Shown piece after piece: positions 48,892 through 60,139 of a stretch of DNA of 64,000 nt (its first letter is position 1; every line of letters begins with the position of its first letter). Origin of the DNA: Reticulascus tulasneorum (lineage: Eukaryota; Ascomycota; Sordariomycetes; Glomerellales; Reticulascaceae); NCBI GenBank assembly GCA_001557505.1, contig LSAX01000013.1, positions 803,109 to 867,108 on the forward strand. The letters are read 5' to 3'. The notes beneath the pieces are model-generated. The model had not been told where the DNA came from and searched no databases. It worked only from the letters and a program-made list of their open reading frames with translations. Made by a program: the position numbers and the translations under genes.

Positions 48892-49975
48892 TTAACAATT
48901 ATGGTGTTGGCTGGCCGTACCACGTTCCAACAGCTCTTTTTGCCTTAAAGGGCTGTCTTCCTGGATAGCCAGGTTCTCTTGTGATTTAGTCGCTGCCATT
49001 GTCACAATGCTTTTCGCCGTCCACTTTACGACGGCGCTCCAGATTAGGCTGGCGTCTATCGCCGTCCTCGGGAACAGCTTGACAAACCCGCAGCATGGCC
49101 TAATCTGAACGAGGTTGGTCCGACACTCGGCACTCTGCCCGGAATCACCACCATGATCTCGCCCTGGTAAGCGGGAACATCTCCAAGGACCGCAGAGATC
49201 GAGTGCTCTTAGACAACAGAGACCCAACCAAGTTCAAGGCGTACACGATCATCATGGGTGACGTAAGTACTCATATGTCTTCCTGAGCAGGGCCAGTGTG
49301 TCTTTAAAAGATTTGGCAATGAAATCGAGACTTCATTTAACTTTATTAGTGCGAGATATCTTGAGTCGTCTGCCGTGAGCAGGGCGACAAGCCCACGATC
49401 GAACGGCTGGTCGATACTCTTGCCCGTGTCCCCGTCGGCATGCGCCAGTTTTGTCGGCGATATTGTCCACTTCAAGGGCGGTAGCAGGGCGTCGGCCTGG
49501 AAGAACAGAATCGTACAAGTCAGTGGCAGCTCTGCCGGCCGCGTAAGTGTGTTCATGCACGAGGTTTCCCACTGCATCGATGGCGAGGTAAGTTCCCTCT
49601 TTCTATCTCTGGATTCCCAGTTACCTTAAGGTCTGAGAAAAACAACTAGCTGACATCATAGTGAAGAACGGAGTGGGCATCAAGTCTGGGGACCAGGCGT
49701 ATAAGCAATACAACCAAATCGTCCAGCAGATCCGCCGCATGGCGTCTGCCGCCGATAGTAAGCAAGAGTGGAGTGATAATATGTTCGACTACTCCAGTAC
49801 AAAGAAGTGCAGCCGCCGCTGGCCCCATACCCCGGCGATCGACCCCAAGACAGGCACTATCATCGATCAGAGGGAGTTTAACTCACCGCACAGCACAGGA
49901 ATGCTTGTCGTGCCTCTGCCAGAGGAGCAGACCACTGAACTTCCTATGAATTGCACTATTGGGGCCAGCATTTGA
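48892..49975 (+). pseudogene. Degenerate gene with an HExxH metallopeptidase-like motif
   Basis: Protein-like segments appear in order on the plus strand but in different frames: NNYGVGWPYHVPTALFALKG (48892-48951), DPTKFKAYTIIMGD followed by a GTAAGT donor (about 49220-49262), KPTIERLVDTLARVPVGMRQ (about 49390-49450), then after a frame change GDIVHFKGG, SVFMHEVSHCIDGE (HExxH at 49558-49572) with another GTAAGT donor, and finally GVGIKSGDQAYKQYNQIVQQ to a stop at 49975. The HExxH plus hydrophobic context suggests a zinc-dependent or derived peptidase domain of a secreted fungal family. Frame breaks at about 49450 and in the 5' part make an intact product unlikely, although unrecognised introns could explain some. 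Confidence 0.5.
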
Positions 49976-51927
49976 GGGAAAGGATCTTGATATATGAACT
50001 TAAACATACAATTCGTGAGGCGCAAATATTCCTTTCTCGATTTCTGCATATGCATAACACATCACTACCTAAAATAACAGTTTCAATATAATGGATACCA
50101 AGGCCCCCCGTATCTTGTTTACATTGGCAATTTTTTTTATTTTGTTTTGGCTTATAACCCGGATGTTGCAAGCATAGCGCGGTTTCTCATAACCTTTTCC
50201 TAACAAGCACAAGAAGGGTGCTGTGACAGGTATGGCACCGAGTGTCAGCCTCAAAGCCATGCTGATGCGCTGCGAAGCACAGCATGAAGCATAAATCGAG
50301 AAGTTCTCTTTGAGTCAAGCCGGTATCGCCGAGGCTATGTAGAAACTGAGAGACAGCAAAAATGAGATATTGTGGAGAGTTGGTTGCCCCATAAGCCAGA
50401 GCCAATCCAAGGACGAACTAAGAACGATCCAAAGAGCACCTCAACTGTTGTTGATTGTATAGCTCCGCAAGACTCGATCTGATTTGAGTCAGAATATTTT
50501 GGACGAAAGAAAGTATCTCGCTCTCAAAACATGACCTCGTCTTGCATAAATGTGCCATTGTAAGTTACAGCAATTGGATACGATAGATTTCTCTTCCATT
50601 TATGCTTCAATCAAGTTCATAGGACCATTGAATTACAGTACCAAACATTTCATCTAACCTTCCTCTCGGTTTCGGTGAAGAGAAAGACAAAATCCAGAGG
50701 ATGAATACTTGTATATATAGATCCAGCCCCCTGCCCCCATGTGAGTACACTCACGAGATTATGAGTATAATGGAGCTGTGTGTTTGTGTGCGGGCGAGAG
50801 CTATGTGCGTGTCAGTATACTCGCAGAGTCATAATCTGACTATACTCACGAGATTATGAGTATAATGGAGCTGTATGCGGTCGGCGAGAGCTGTGTGTTT
50901 GTCGACGAGAGATTCGAACATCTCTGACTTTTTATTTGTGTCGTCTCTGGTAAATTTATGGGAAGGTATTGTAGTCGAGGTAAAAAAAACTAGCGAACTA
51001 TTGATTTCGACGATCATCTTGCCTGGGTTACAGACCAATTCACGTTAGATCGCTTTGGAAATCAGATGATTATATGAGCTTAGAACCGACACTCATTCTT
51101 CTCTTGCGGAGGCTTGGATTCAGTTGGTAGATGCCCAGGATAAATCAGCCGGAGGTCATATATTTTATGCCAGGTGTCAGCTAGTCTTTGAGCCAGGTCT
51201 GGTTATCCTACTTTGGTGGCTTCGCCCATGTTTGCAAGAGCGTGAAAACATTTCAAAGCCTAATGCTCTTGGTCGGTGCTGTCCACTTTGCAGAACAAAT
51301 CAGCTTCACGTATTTCATCGCAGTAATGTAGAGGGCTTTGGTTCTTTTTCGCCTCTAGATCATAGGTTTTACTTGTGACTAGAGACAGGCGCAAAGGGTA
51401 ACATGTCAGTAGTCCCCAATCTGGCAGCGGCAAGAAGGACAGTACTGAGCCGATCAATCGCAGTATGTTGTCCAGGTAGCCTGTCTAAACACAATTATAG
51501 ATTTATTAATGCACTATCCTGTGGTAACTTGATTTGTGTTTGCGGCAGGAGAAAGGAAACTTTGTTGGGATATTTAATAGCGTTATGGCTCCGCCATAGA
51601 ACCAGAGCAAAATGCCTATATAACTGCAGTAAACCGTGTCGTGTGGAATAGATATGAAGTATTTGCCCAGGAGAGGCCCTGGTGAAAATGGTACAAGATA
51701 GGGATAATTTACCCCTTCTGTTGGGGACCCTTGTCGGTACGAGGCCAACGCACAATATTTCTGCCCCCAACCTTCGTAGCTCGCCTGCCAGGCAAGCTGC
51801 GGGGGATAGATAAATTGCGTTCCAGTTCTCGCCAACCTGCGACCCTCAACCCACCAACCTCTCCAACCGCCTCCTGTCTATTGCCCAATCTATTTCACTT
51901 CAGTAGCAGACCTTTATCACTGTTTCC
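49976..51927. other. Intergenic with dyad repeats
   Basis: No coding sequence supported. It contains the 31-bp direct repeats at 50749-50874. The last part is the promoter of the DUF7730-type gene. Confidence 0.45.
50749..50874. repeat. Pair of 31-bp repeats with internal dyads
   Basis: Identical 31-base copies at 50749-50779 and 50844-50874 contain GAGATTATGAGTATAATGG. In the second copy TATACTC (50841-50847) and GAGTATA (50858-50864) form an inverted repeat, and similar sequence in the opposite sense lies between the copies, so the region could form hairpins. Confidence 0.7.
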
Positions 51928-53431
51928 ATGTCGAGAGAGAGCCGGGCTTCGGTTTCCAGCCGCTTCTGCCGCTTGATACACTCATTTCGAGGCCGGAACC
52001 TCAACAGTTCCCAGCAAGATGATTTGACCAACGAGCCGATTAAACCACCAACGCTCCCATTCCTCCCAACCCCGCGACCTTGGCATCTCACACCAACCGC
52101 CTCCCGGGAATCCCTCGTCGCTCTTGGTAATTCCAGCAATCTACCCCCAGAGCTGCGCCGGCGCGTCTTGATCGCGGCCTTCGGGGAGCGCACGCTGCAC
52201 CTGGACCTCCGCCTTAATTATCCGCTGCTGCCCTTGGACCACAGGTCTGTCAACTTTTCTTGGTCGCCAGATGTCTCGACCGGGAAAACAAGCGCAAGCT
52301 ACGAACACGGCGGCGGCACGGCGCCTCTTAGCTCGTGCTACCCCTCGGATCGGACCGCGATTAAGACCTGGCGCTGGTGGAGCTCTGTGTGCCATAGTCA
52401 GCTGCCACCGGGTTGTGAGTACGCGAAGCAAATCCTGTCGAAGGGAGTGGCGCTCTATCGGTACCCTAACCACGACACCTGTCTTTGTGGTGATGGCGCT
52501 TTCTGCCAGCTGTGGTCGCCGCAGTGGGTAGATGGGCCGGGTAGATGTGCGATTGGGGCTATGGGCTGGCTAGTTGTATGCCGGCAGGCGTGAGTAGTTT
52601 TCCTCCTCCCTTTTTGTCCTCTTGATGTCCTGGCTAATAGCTATTTCGCTTATTGAAAGCTATGTGGAGGGCATCGACGTACTTTACTCAACAAATACCT
52701 TCTTTATTGAGAGCCTTGCTCTCTTCGATGCCTTATTCTACCCTGGTCTGCGTACCCACCACCTGCTCCTCCCAGAGCGCCTGGCGAGCATTACCTCTCT
52801 CGAGCTGAGGTGGGAAGTCCTACTCTTTGGCCAGGTCCCAGCTCCACTCGGAGACCGCCACCACCACCACCAGTCCGACGAGGACAGGTTACAGCTAGCC
52901 TCGCATCTCTATAACTTATACGTCCCGTTCCCGAACCTCCGCAAGTTAGTTATTTCCTTCTCCGACCAACTCTATCACGATTCTAATGTACCGCCTGCCA
53001 ACGCTCTGGATGATATCAACCACGTGCTCCTCCGCCCCCTCGCCAACGCCATAACACGCCTGCCGTTGCAGGCCCAGCTGCAGCACATCGTGGTCGAGCT
53101 GCCGTCGAATGTCTTCATCACTCTGTGCGAGGCCGCGGAGAGGAAGGCTCTCGGACTAGAGATGGACCTGGAACAGGGAGGAAGGAGCTGGGGTGATGGC
53201 CAGGGCGCCTGGCTGCGATATCCCACTTCCGCTCCTCTAGCCCTAATGGATGAACCCTATTCGACCTCCGGTTCCGGCCATAGAAACCAGCTAGATGACA
53301 GCCGAAGCAGAGGCAATAGCGGATTCTTTTACCATATCAAGGCAGGTGTGACGAGCGATGTTTTCTGGGATCACAACGGCCGTGCCCGAAGCCGTGCACG
53401 GATCCAGGTTATGAATGGCGTGGGGCAGTAG
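51928..53431 (+). CDS. DUF7730-type protein
   Basis: Protein of 477 aa from exons 51928-52589 and 52660-53431 (donor GTGAGT, acceptor GAAAG); the join restores VVCRQAYVEGIDVLYSTNTF. Two signatures of this fungal family are clear: LPPELRRRVLIAAFGERTLH near residues 75-95 and the CRQAYxEgidvLYSTNTF block near 217-234. These blocks occur in large families of fungal proteins of unknown function, with an F-box-like N-terminus. A His-rich loop (DRHHHHQSDED) and a Ser/Arg-rich C-terminus follow. No membrane or secretion signal is seen. It is the best-preserved gene of the distal subtelomere. Family identification is from motif memory; no role is known. Confidence 0.8.
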
Positions 53432-53587
53432 AAATGAATTTCTCTCCACCATCCATCATACTCAAAGGGCTATGGTTCACCAATTATACTTTCGCTTTAA
53501 TTTTTCATTTCCCATTTCTCCTAGCACTCGTGGATTCTAGTATACAAAGTATCTATCCATTCCTTAGGTCCGTCCCTCTTAATACAA

Positions 53588-54540
53588 CTATCGCCCGACG
53601 CACACATACACGTCAGGCCAAGGCCCTACACACTCGCCCCCGTTGTTGACTGCCGGATTCCACGTGTAGAAGTTACTGTGATCAGAAGAGATGATTTTCA
53701 GCTAGCCACGTCGCACGGTAGGCAATTTCTTTGCCGATTGCAGTGGTGGGGGGCAAAGCAGACGTGCTTACCTGAGCGCGATGCTATTGGCATCAGCGAT
53801 GGCCCAGCAACCATCACCAGACTTGACGAAGTAGAAGCGCTTACAACCGGATAAAGAGGAGGTGGTCGTTGTCCGCGCCGAGGAGGTGGTCGATGTCCGA
53901 GCCGAAGACGACGACAATGTGGAGCCCACGCTTGAGCTTACTGTCACCGTGGTGATTCCGACATAAACGTAGAAATCCGCCTTAAGGTTATTACACGTGG
54001 CGCTGACGGCTGGGTTCTACATAAGGAAGTCGGCCAGGGAGGTGCCATTTCGCGAAGTAATGGAATTGCAAGTATCGGTCCTGTAACTTACGGTCAGTCG
54101 CCCAATAAAAGATCTCAAGAAAAGAAAACTCCAGTAAGAAGGCCAAGCTCCACTCACCTTGAAACCAACCAGAAGCTTGCGCAGTTGGACGCGATGCCCT
54201 CCTGGGTCGGGCGCAGTGGCTGCGTAGTTGGCTCCTGGACCGTGGTAGTCCGCGTCACCGGAGTGCCAGGTATACCAACGCAATACGAATTGTATTTCTA
54301 TTTTTTTTTCAGTATGATTACACCAACTTGTACTGGAGGGAAAAAGAGCCAACTCACCTGCAAACCCGAGCAGTCACTCTTCACAGCCGGATTCCACCGG
54401 ATCAAGTCGGCCTGGGAGAAAGTACGGAATATGCTGGCAATGAAGGTGCATGTGTCAGACCCCGTCGCCAGGTACCACGCCTTGCAGTCGGGGGTGATAT
54501 CTTTCTGGACCGGGGACCGCCTCGTCGTCACCGTCGGCGG
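53588..54540 (-). pseudogene. LysM-domain protein gene with a premature amber codon
   Basis: Four exon segments, 54540-54358, 54297-54158, 54080-53772 and 53675-53588, join with matching phases and encode three LysM-like chitin-binding units: SDTCTFIASIFRTFSQADL with RWNPAVKSDCSGLQ, TDTCNSITSRNGTSLADF, and SGDGCWAIADANSIAL with YTWNPAVNNGGECVG. A Thr/Ser-rich linker precedes the third. In the second unit the position that is Trp in the WNPAV motif is TAG (54017-54019), and YVCVG has become YVYVG; both are G-to-A changes on the coding strand. No ATG or signal peptide is found upstream, where another stop occurs (54541-54543). LysM effectors and chitin-binding proteins are secreted; this copy is almost certainly dead. 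Confidence 0.8.
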
Positions 54541-54543
54541 CTA

Positions 54544-55454
54544 CGACGGGCATTAATGGCGTGGAGAAGGTATAGAGGTACGGTCGAGGGCCGGGCGAGA
54601 GCTACCGCGATAAGAAGATGAGCTAGGTATTTAGGAACTAGGAAGAGACTATCGACGATCTGTTTGTGGACTATGAGTATCCTCAAGACGGTGGTAATAA
54701 GACTGATATTCGGTAGGTCGAATTCGTTGGACGACTACCGGATAAGGACGAGAAGGTGGACAAGATATTGCGACCTTAACGGCTTCTCCGAGCCCGCTTT
54801 AGTAACCTAAACGGGGTTTCGTTCTCGGCTATGTTTTACACTACGTGGGATCTAGACGATTGTTAATATCCGTATGAGCTGTATAAGCGTAAGAGAGAGG
54901 ATATGATTGTGAGGTTGGGTTGGGTGTATCACTTGGGAACTGGATCGTGTGGACCGGCAACTTTGCTAGAGTATGAGCTGAAGACAAAAGAATTTGAGGT
55001 GGAGCTGTTGCTCGATTGATGTGAGATTTACTGTATGGAAAATATCTGGACAGCGAATGTCCGCTTGCGTGGATTGTGTATCCTCAGACTGTGTTGGATC
55101 TCTTGTTGGGCCATATCTGTCGTTATTAACTACTGTAACCTTCGGTGTGACCGGGGGACCACCAATTTGAATCACATCTACTCCGCGGAACTCAAATCTT
55201 CCTTTCAATGGACGTTCTGGACCGATGCTTTTACGTTTCCCCTCCAAGTGGTAAGGTGTTGCACATCCAGCAAGACGATGTGAAACGAGTCGGGGATTGT
55301 GGAATTCCGGCCAAACAGTCTCACTGGATCAGACCCTTGCTTTCGCACGACCATTAGGGCCTATGTAATAAAACTACTAATGTATAGTTCTGCCAAAACT
55401 TGCCGTTCGTAATTATTCTTCGTCCAATTATGATCACTTCCCACACATCCACTC
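54544..55454. other. Intergenic between two decayed secreted-protein genes
   Basis: No supported feature. It may hold the lost 5' part of the LysM gene. Confidence 0.4.
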
Positions 55455-56144
55455 TCAGTACTGCCAAGCACCAACCTCGACTTCGCTCAGATGCACTTGA
55501 ATGCCCTCCAGAGGCACGTATCCAGCATGCTTTGCTGCCGAGTCTGGAGTGCTTGCTTCCAGGACCCACGTCCCCACTCCAGGTCCGTTGGAGCACGCGT
55601 ATAGGCTCCGTAATCCGATGTTTTCGAAGTCGAAGGCACGATCTACAATCGGACAAAACGAGTTTTTCGAAAAAGCCCTTCGGAATGGACCCGGCTGGCA
55701 TGCTGCCCGATCCTCGCTAGGTGTAGCTTACGATACCGTTGGGGTTGACGTAGATTGCTTGACCACCGGGAGCCGCGACCTGTTCTGGTGTTAGTCCAGA
55801 GAGATATGGTGGTTGGTAATAGAATTGGGGTAGTATCGAGTCGTTGAAGCCCTCTAAAGTAAATCCAAGAGCACGGAGTAAGGGAAGTAGAAGCTTACCC
55901 GTAGCTGGGTTATGTCTTCATTGACAGTGGTGACTTTTCCGGTAGGATATATATTGGGCATCGAGCTCTGATATGGACAGTAAATAGTGGTGGGTGCTTC
56001 GAGTCTGATAACAAAACGTCCGCCGGAAGCTTGGATAAGTTTTTTGTGAACTGGAGTGTTTGGTGCATAGGCAGAGAGAGTGTTTGACGCTAAGACCTCT
56101 ACGTAGGCAATGTTTATAAGAAGCGATAAGATGGTGGTTCTCAT
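55455..56144 (-). pseudogene. PhiA-like cell-wall protein gene, disrupted
   Basis: Exon 1 (56144-55899) encodes a signal peptide (MRTTILSLLINIAYVEVLAS) followed by LIQASGGRFVI and TIYCPYQ. Exon 2 starts at 55779 with VAAPGGQAIYVNPNGIVSYT. This order matches the secreted PhiA/IgE-binding family of Eurotiales cell-wall proteins (QASGGxF, TYCP, PGGQxIYV, FEGxGxxACP, ending WQY). A TAG stop at 55717-55719 occurs where the family normally has Gln (CAG to TAG), and the frame then shifts between about 55700 and 55660; the tail FDFENIGLRSLYACSNGPG and AWQY lies in the shifted frame and stops at 55455. Two independent lesions make it a pseudogene. Confidence 0.75.
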
Positions 56145-56871
56145 GGTGGCCTGGTCACTGATAGATTTGTAAGGGGAATAATAAAAGCGATGATTCTGGG
56201 ATGTAGAGCATAATGGCTTGTAGCAGCTGATGGGTGATGTTTAGATGCGCGGAGAGAATAGATGTTTAAAAGAAATTGGTAGGCTTCTACTACGTCTTCG
56301 GGAACAAGAGATGGAAGGCACGATTCTCAACTTGGAGGGAAATGGCGACGGTAGGAACTCTCCTGGGATATACTAGTCTATATAATGACACCGGTTGTAT
56401 ATCCCGCTAATTATTGCCTCGCTCTGACCAGGTGTGTTTGATAATGTGCTATTTAGATTTGGGAAACTGGAACCTGACTTTAGATCTTTCCTGGAGAGCA
56501 CGAACTTCTCGGTTTGACTTGCCAGGTGGGGTGATAAGTATTACTGTGGTACTAGAATGTGACAATTTGATCTTACACCGCAATCTAGATGTGGACTGTC
56601 GCCGGTCTTTGTGTCCATTATCAATCAGCATGGGTATGTAGTACGTATCTGTGTACAAAACAGGTCAGATCGATGGCCAAGAAGCTGACCAAGTCTCTAG
56701 TGTAACGTATTTTATACACCCTGGGCTGGTCTCCGAGTCGTGAGCCGTTGAATCTTGTCCTTCCGTACCTCGCCGCACCGCCTTGATCTTGGCCTTCGAG
56801 CCCGAGACATGCATTTTTGTGCTACTTCGCCATCTCCTTCTATTTGCAGTTATCAAAGCCATCAAACTACC
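56145..56871. other. Intergenic upstream of the PhiA-like relic
   Basis: Likely promoter of the relic and 3' region of the next gene; no other feature supported. Confidence 0.4.
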
Positions 56872-57531
56872 TCATAAGCTGCCATTTCCCCGCAGTGTTC
56901 CCAGCAGAGGTCCCAACAAATTTTGCGCCTCGGAGCTTAGCTGGGACTCTGTGAATGGAATGTCCACATCATCGGCACCGCACCTGATTCGTTCATCTCC
57001 CTCTTGAGGCAAAGACATCATCCCACCAGGTCGAGCGGCTGGTCCACAGCGCTGAAGGGGCAGCAGTTCGAACATGGCTGTATAGATGACCATGCTCTCG
57101 GAAGCGAGCCAAGGCTCGTTATCCTTCAACATATATGCCACCGTCGGGCCTTCATACGTAGTGCTATGACCTTCCCTAGACGTACACCAGGTATATATTG
57201 CTAGGTGAAAGTTGATAATATGCGTGATATCATCTAGGTCTTCTTGCAAGTAGATCGGTGTTCCAGTGTCGCGAAGCGTTCCGACAAGAATTAATCGGTC
57301 CGCCAGAGGCAGAGGCAGTGCAGGGTTTTTGGGCGGTGTTGGCAGCCAGTTGCAGTTCCATCCTGCGAAGACCTCATCGAACCACGTGCTGGCAGCTTGG
57401 TCCGTCAATTCCCATGCGTCAGAGTCATTTGAATGCCTGTGACACCATGCCATAAGCCAATGGGAGGCGGTGAGCTCCGCTTTCGATAAGCTTGCCTGTG
57501 ATTCGACAGATCGAGGTTCTGAATCAGACAT
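56872..57531 (-). CDS. Hypothetical protein, 219 aa
   Basis: Single open frame from ATG at 57531, beginning MSDSEPRSVESQASLSKAEL and ending in LLGPLLGTLRGNGSL. It is Trp- and Leu-rich (HWLMAWCHRH, STWFDEVFAGWNCNWLPTPP), with no signal peptide or membrane helix. I do not recognise the family. A TATAAAG on the minus strand at 57656-57662, about 125 bases upstream, supports a real transcription unit, and coding composition is good throughout. It may be a lineage-specific subtelomeric gene. Confidence 0.6.
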   Translation of the reverse strand: MSDSEPRSVESQASLSKAELTASHWLMAWCHRHSNDSDAWELTDQAASTWFDEVFAGWNCNWLPTPPKNPALPLPLADRLILVGTLRDTGTPIYLQEDLDDITHIINFHLAIYTWCTSREGHSTTYEGPTVAYMLKDNEPWLASESMVIYTAMFELLPLQRCGPAARPGGMMSLPQEGDERIRCGADDVDIPFTESQLSSEAQNLLGPLLGTLRGNGSL

Positions 57532-57655
57532 TTTGAATCACAATCCCATAAAGCCTTGTCAGGCGTAGGTAACTATTGTGAGCAGCGTGCCGAATAGAGT
57601 TTGAGTGATGAATATAACTTTTGGGGTTTGAAAATTGACGGGGGATAGCGGTGCT

Positions 57656-57662
57656 CTTTATA
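57656..57662 (-). promoter_or_regulatory. TATA box of the 219-aa hypothetical gene
   Basis: TATAAAG on the minus strand, 125 bases before the ATG. Confidence 0.45.
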
Positions 57663-58081
57663 TTTCGGTCCTTGCCTAGCAGTATGAGGGGTAACATTCG
57701 CTTTGCTCTGATCATCTCACAGCGGTCAACTCTTCCACTAGTTGTGTTTGAAGGGTGAGCTATTTACGCCACCTGGAACTATGGGGACTCGGTGCTTGGC
57801 ACTGAGCTGAAATTGCCATTCAACTCAAAAGCCAGGTTGATACAGCTTTCATTGTGTCTGCAAGATATGTCTTGGTAGAAGTATACCCAAATCGAGCAGC
57901 CAACTCTGTCGGGGTGTTCGTGGCACTTTCATACGAAGTGATGGAGATAATTGACGGTTTGGCCTTATTAGTAACGTTGTAGCTGGAAATCACATCAGCC
58001 ACAAACTCTCTACGGAGTAATTCATCAGAACTAACATTGTCAAAGTGTCCTCATTATATTGATATCTGTATCGTATAGATT
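57663..58081. other. Intergenic
   Basis: Spacer between two minus-strand genes. A 60-codon frame at 57820-58002 is not supported by any motif. Confidence 0.4.
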
Positions 58082-59749
58082 TTAACTATTATCTGAATAC
58101 GCGGGCGGACTGTTGCCCTTTGGGGCCATCTGAATAATAAACATCGCCTGGTCCTCATCTTCTGACAAGCCGTCAACCGAGCAGATGTCCAATAGAAGCA
58201 ACTCCCCAGTCCGATCCCACGCTCTGGCCAGCCGAAATAGCGCCATAAGCGGCAGGGCTACCAACGTACCCAAGATGCCCACCCAAAACCATCCCCCTCC
58301 GCCGACCCGCAGTGCCAGGCCCGTGACCCGCCCGTCTGATGTCGGCTTGTTCGACGGCACACTCCACCACTCGACGCGCTGTCGCCAGACCGAGAAGTAG
58401 CCCTGCGCCGCATCAGTGAGGATCTCCTCCAGCAGGCGCTCCCAGACCTCCTTCCCGGAGTGGGAGTAGGACGCCATCAGGTCCTGAACGCCACCGTGGG
58501 CCATCCCAGCCATGAGCACACCGCCGTCTCCTCTGTCCCGGTGGTGATGACTAGTCATGCCGTTTATGGCATGCGCAGCGGGACGCATGTCGGACCAAGA
58601 AAGCTCGCCGGCAGGGCCTAGCTCCTCGAGGAACGTGATCGGCGAGCCATCTCCGCTGACGCGTACGCGATGCAGAACATCTTGGCCAGAATAGTCGCAA
58701 GCGATGAGGCTTATGATCAGGGAACCCGACTCACGGTCGATCTGTGAAAGCACGAACATCTGGCGTAACCTCGGAGAGTCTCCCTCAGCACTCTCTTCGA
58801 GCCAGGCCTTGATGCCCAGTTCGCCCGGGTTGCCATGGACGATAGTCAAGGGCCCACACGTTGGGTGCTCGGCGACGCCAAGGAGGGGAGATAAATTGAT
58901 CTCGAAATGCAGCCGCGATATCTGCTTGTACTTACACTCCCATAATCTAGTTTCGTCCTTACACACGGCACCCATCTCCGATCCCATGGTGACTCCTTCG
59001 AGATGGTTGATAGTCAGTCCCGGCGCCAGACGGTCCAGCGGGTGGGTCTTCGCAATGCCCGCCGGGTTGACGCCGACGCCGCGGGTGCGCAAGTCGGGGT
59101 AGTCGGCACAGCCGATGCGCGGAGGGCGACCATCGATGGCGTAGCTGCTAGTAGAGCACCCGCTGCCAACCGGCAAAGAGGATTGCCTGCCAGTGGCGTC
59201 GATGGTTCGGAGGAGAGCACTCTGGTAGAGGATGGCCGCCATATCGGCGCTGGGTACTACTTGGACCCGGGAGCGAAGATCCTGCGTGCGGTGTTTGGGG
59301 ATGGGGCTGGCGGCCGAGAAGGGGCGGAGGTTCATACCCAGCGTGGAGACAGCGGCCGCACTCGCGAGGAGGGATGAGATGGCGAGGCCGAAGAGAGTAA
59401 CTCCATCCAGCGAGAGGCTCCATTCGGCGTTCGATCGTCGCCTCGGCGTCTTTCGGTCGCGGGGCTTGCGGCGGCCCGAGGCGGATCGGAGGTGTCTTTG
59501 GTGGAGTTGAAAGGCGACGAAAGTCAATCCTCCGACAAGAAAACCACCTGTCGCGACCAGCTGGTTCCACATATGACGACTGATGTTGTTCTCTAGGTTG
59601 AGGAAGTAGAACCCCGAAGTACTGGCGCTGTACTCCTTTGTCCAGACGAGGATATCGTTGCGCTCTCGGTGGATGCCGTAGCGTAAGCAGACGAGCAAGA
59701 GGCACAAGGCAACGACATTGAGCAAAATGATACCGGGCCCGGAAGTCAT
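58082..59749 (-). CDS. Multi-pass membrane protein of unknown function, 555 aa
   Basis: Single open frame starting MTSGPGIILLNVVALCLLL (ATG at 59749). Predicted helices: an N-terminal one (about 5-25), one near 62-80 (ATGGFLVGGLTFVAF), one near 115-137 (GVTLFGLAISSLLASAAAVS) and one near the C-terminus (GWFWVGILGTLVALPLMALF). Between the third and fourth lies an extracellular-type domain of about 330 residues with scattered cysteines (GSGCSTSSYAIDG, GCADYPDLRTRGVGVNP, HPTCGP). The architecture matches a widespread group of uncharacterised fungal membrane proteins. Base composition is GC-rich compared with its surroundings, as expected of a live gene. No function can be assigned. Confidence 0.75.
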   Translation of the reverse strand: MTSGPGIILLNVVALCLLLVCLRYGIHRERNDILVWTKEYSASTSGFYFLNLENNISRHMWNQLVATGGFLVGGLTFVAFQLHQRHLRSASGRRKPRDRKTPRRRSNAEWSLSLDGVTLFGLAISSLLASAAAVSTLGMNLRPFSAASPIPKHRTQDLRSRVQVVPSADMAAILYQSALLRTIDATGRQSSLPVGSGCSTSSYAIDGRPPRIGCADYPDLRTRGVGVNPAGIAKTHPLDRLAPGLTINHLEGVTMGSEMGAVCKDETRLWECKYKQISRLHFEINLSPLLGVAEHPTCGPLTIVHGNPGELGIKAWLEESAEGDSPRLRQMFVLSQIDRESGSLIISLIACDYSGQDVLHRVRVSGDGSPITFLEELGPAGELSWSDMRPAAHAINGMTSHHHRDRGDGGVLMAGMAHGGVQDLMASYSHSGKEVWERLLEEILTDAAQGYFSVWRQRVEWWSVPSNKPTSDGRVTGLALRVGGGGWFWVGILGTLVALPLMALFRLARAWDRTGELLLLDICSVDGLSEDEDQAMFIIQMAPKGNSPPAYSDNS

Positions 59750-60139
59750 GATGGTGATCAACTTGTCGCTATCTCACTGCGACAAGAATTAGAACAATGG
59801 TCGGAGAGAAAAACAAAGAATAGAAGGGGCAGTGGGGCCACCGGAAACAGCACGAAGGATCAAAATGTCCAATCTCCAGCACCAACACCCTATTACGTTA
59901 ATATTGCCTACTTGGTATAACCGAAATGAGACATGCAAGGATCTGGGGCACAGAATCAAAATAGCGCCAACGGCAGGCGCCTTTTAATGGGGCAAGGGCG
60001 GCGACCCGACAGGTGCTTCCGACCTGAACACCAATTCCCTCCGGCCGTTGAGTCATCGCCGCCTCCACTGGGTGCGCCGTCTTCCCGGACCCCTGCGTGC
60101 CCTGATCGTGCTGCTGCCGATTCCCCTGACACTCTTCGG
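59750..60139. other. Upstream region of the membrane protein gene
   Basis: Contains the presumed promoter. A Pro/Arg-rich open frame at 59933-60205 has no family match and is not called. Confidence 0.4.
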
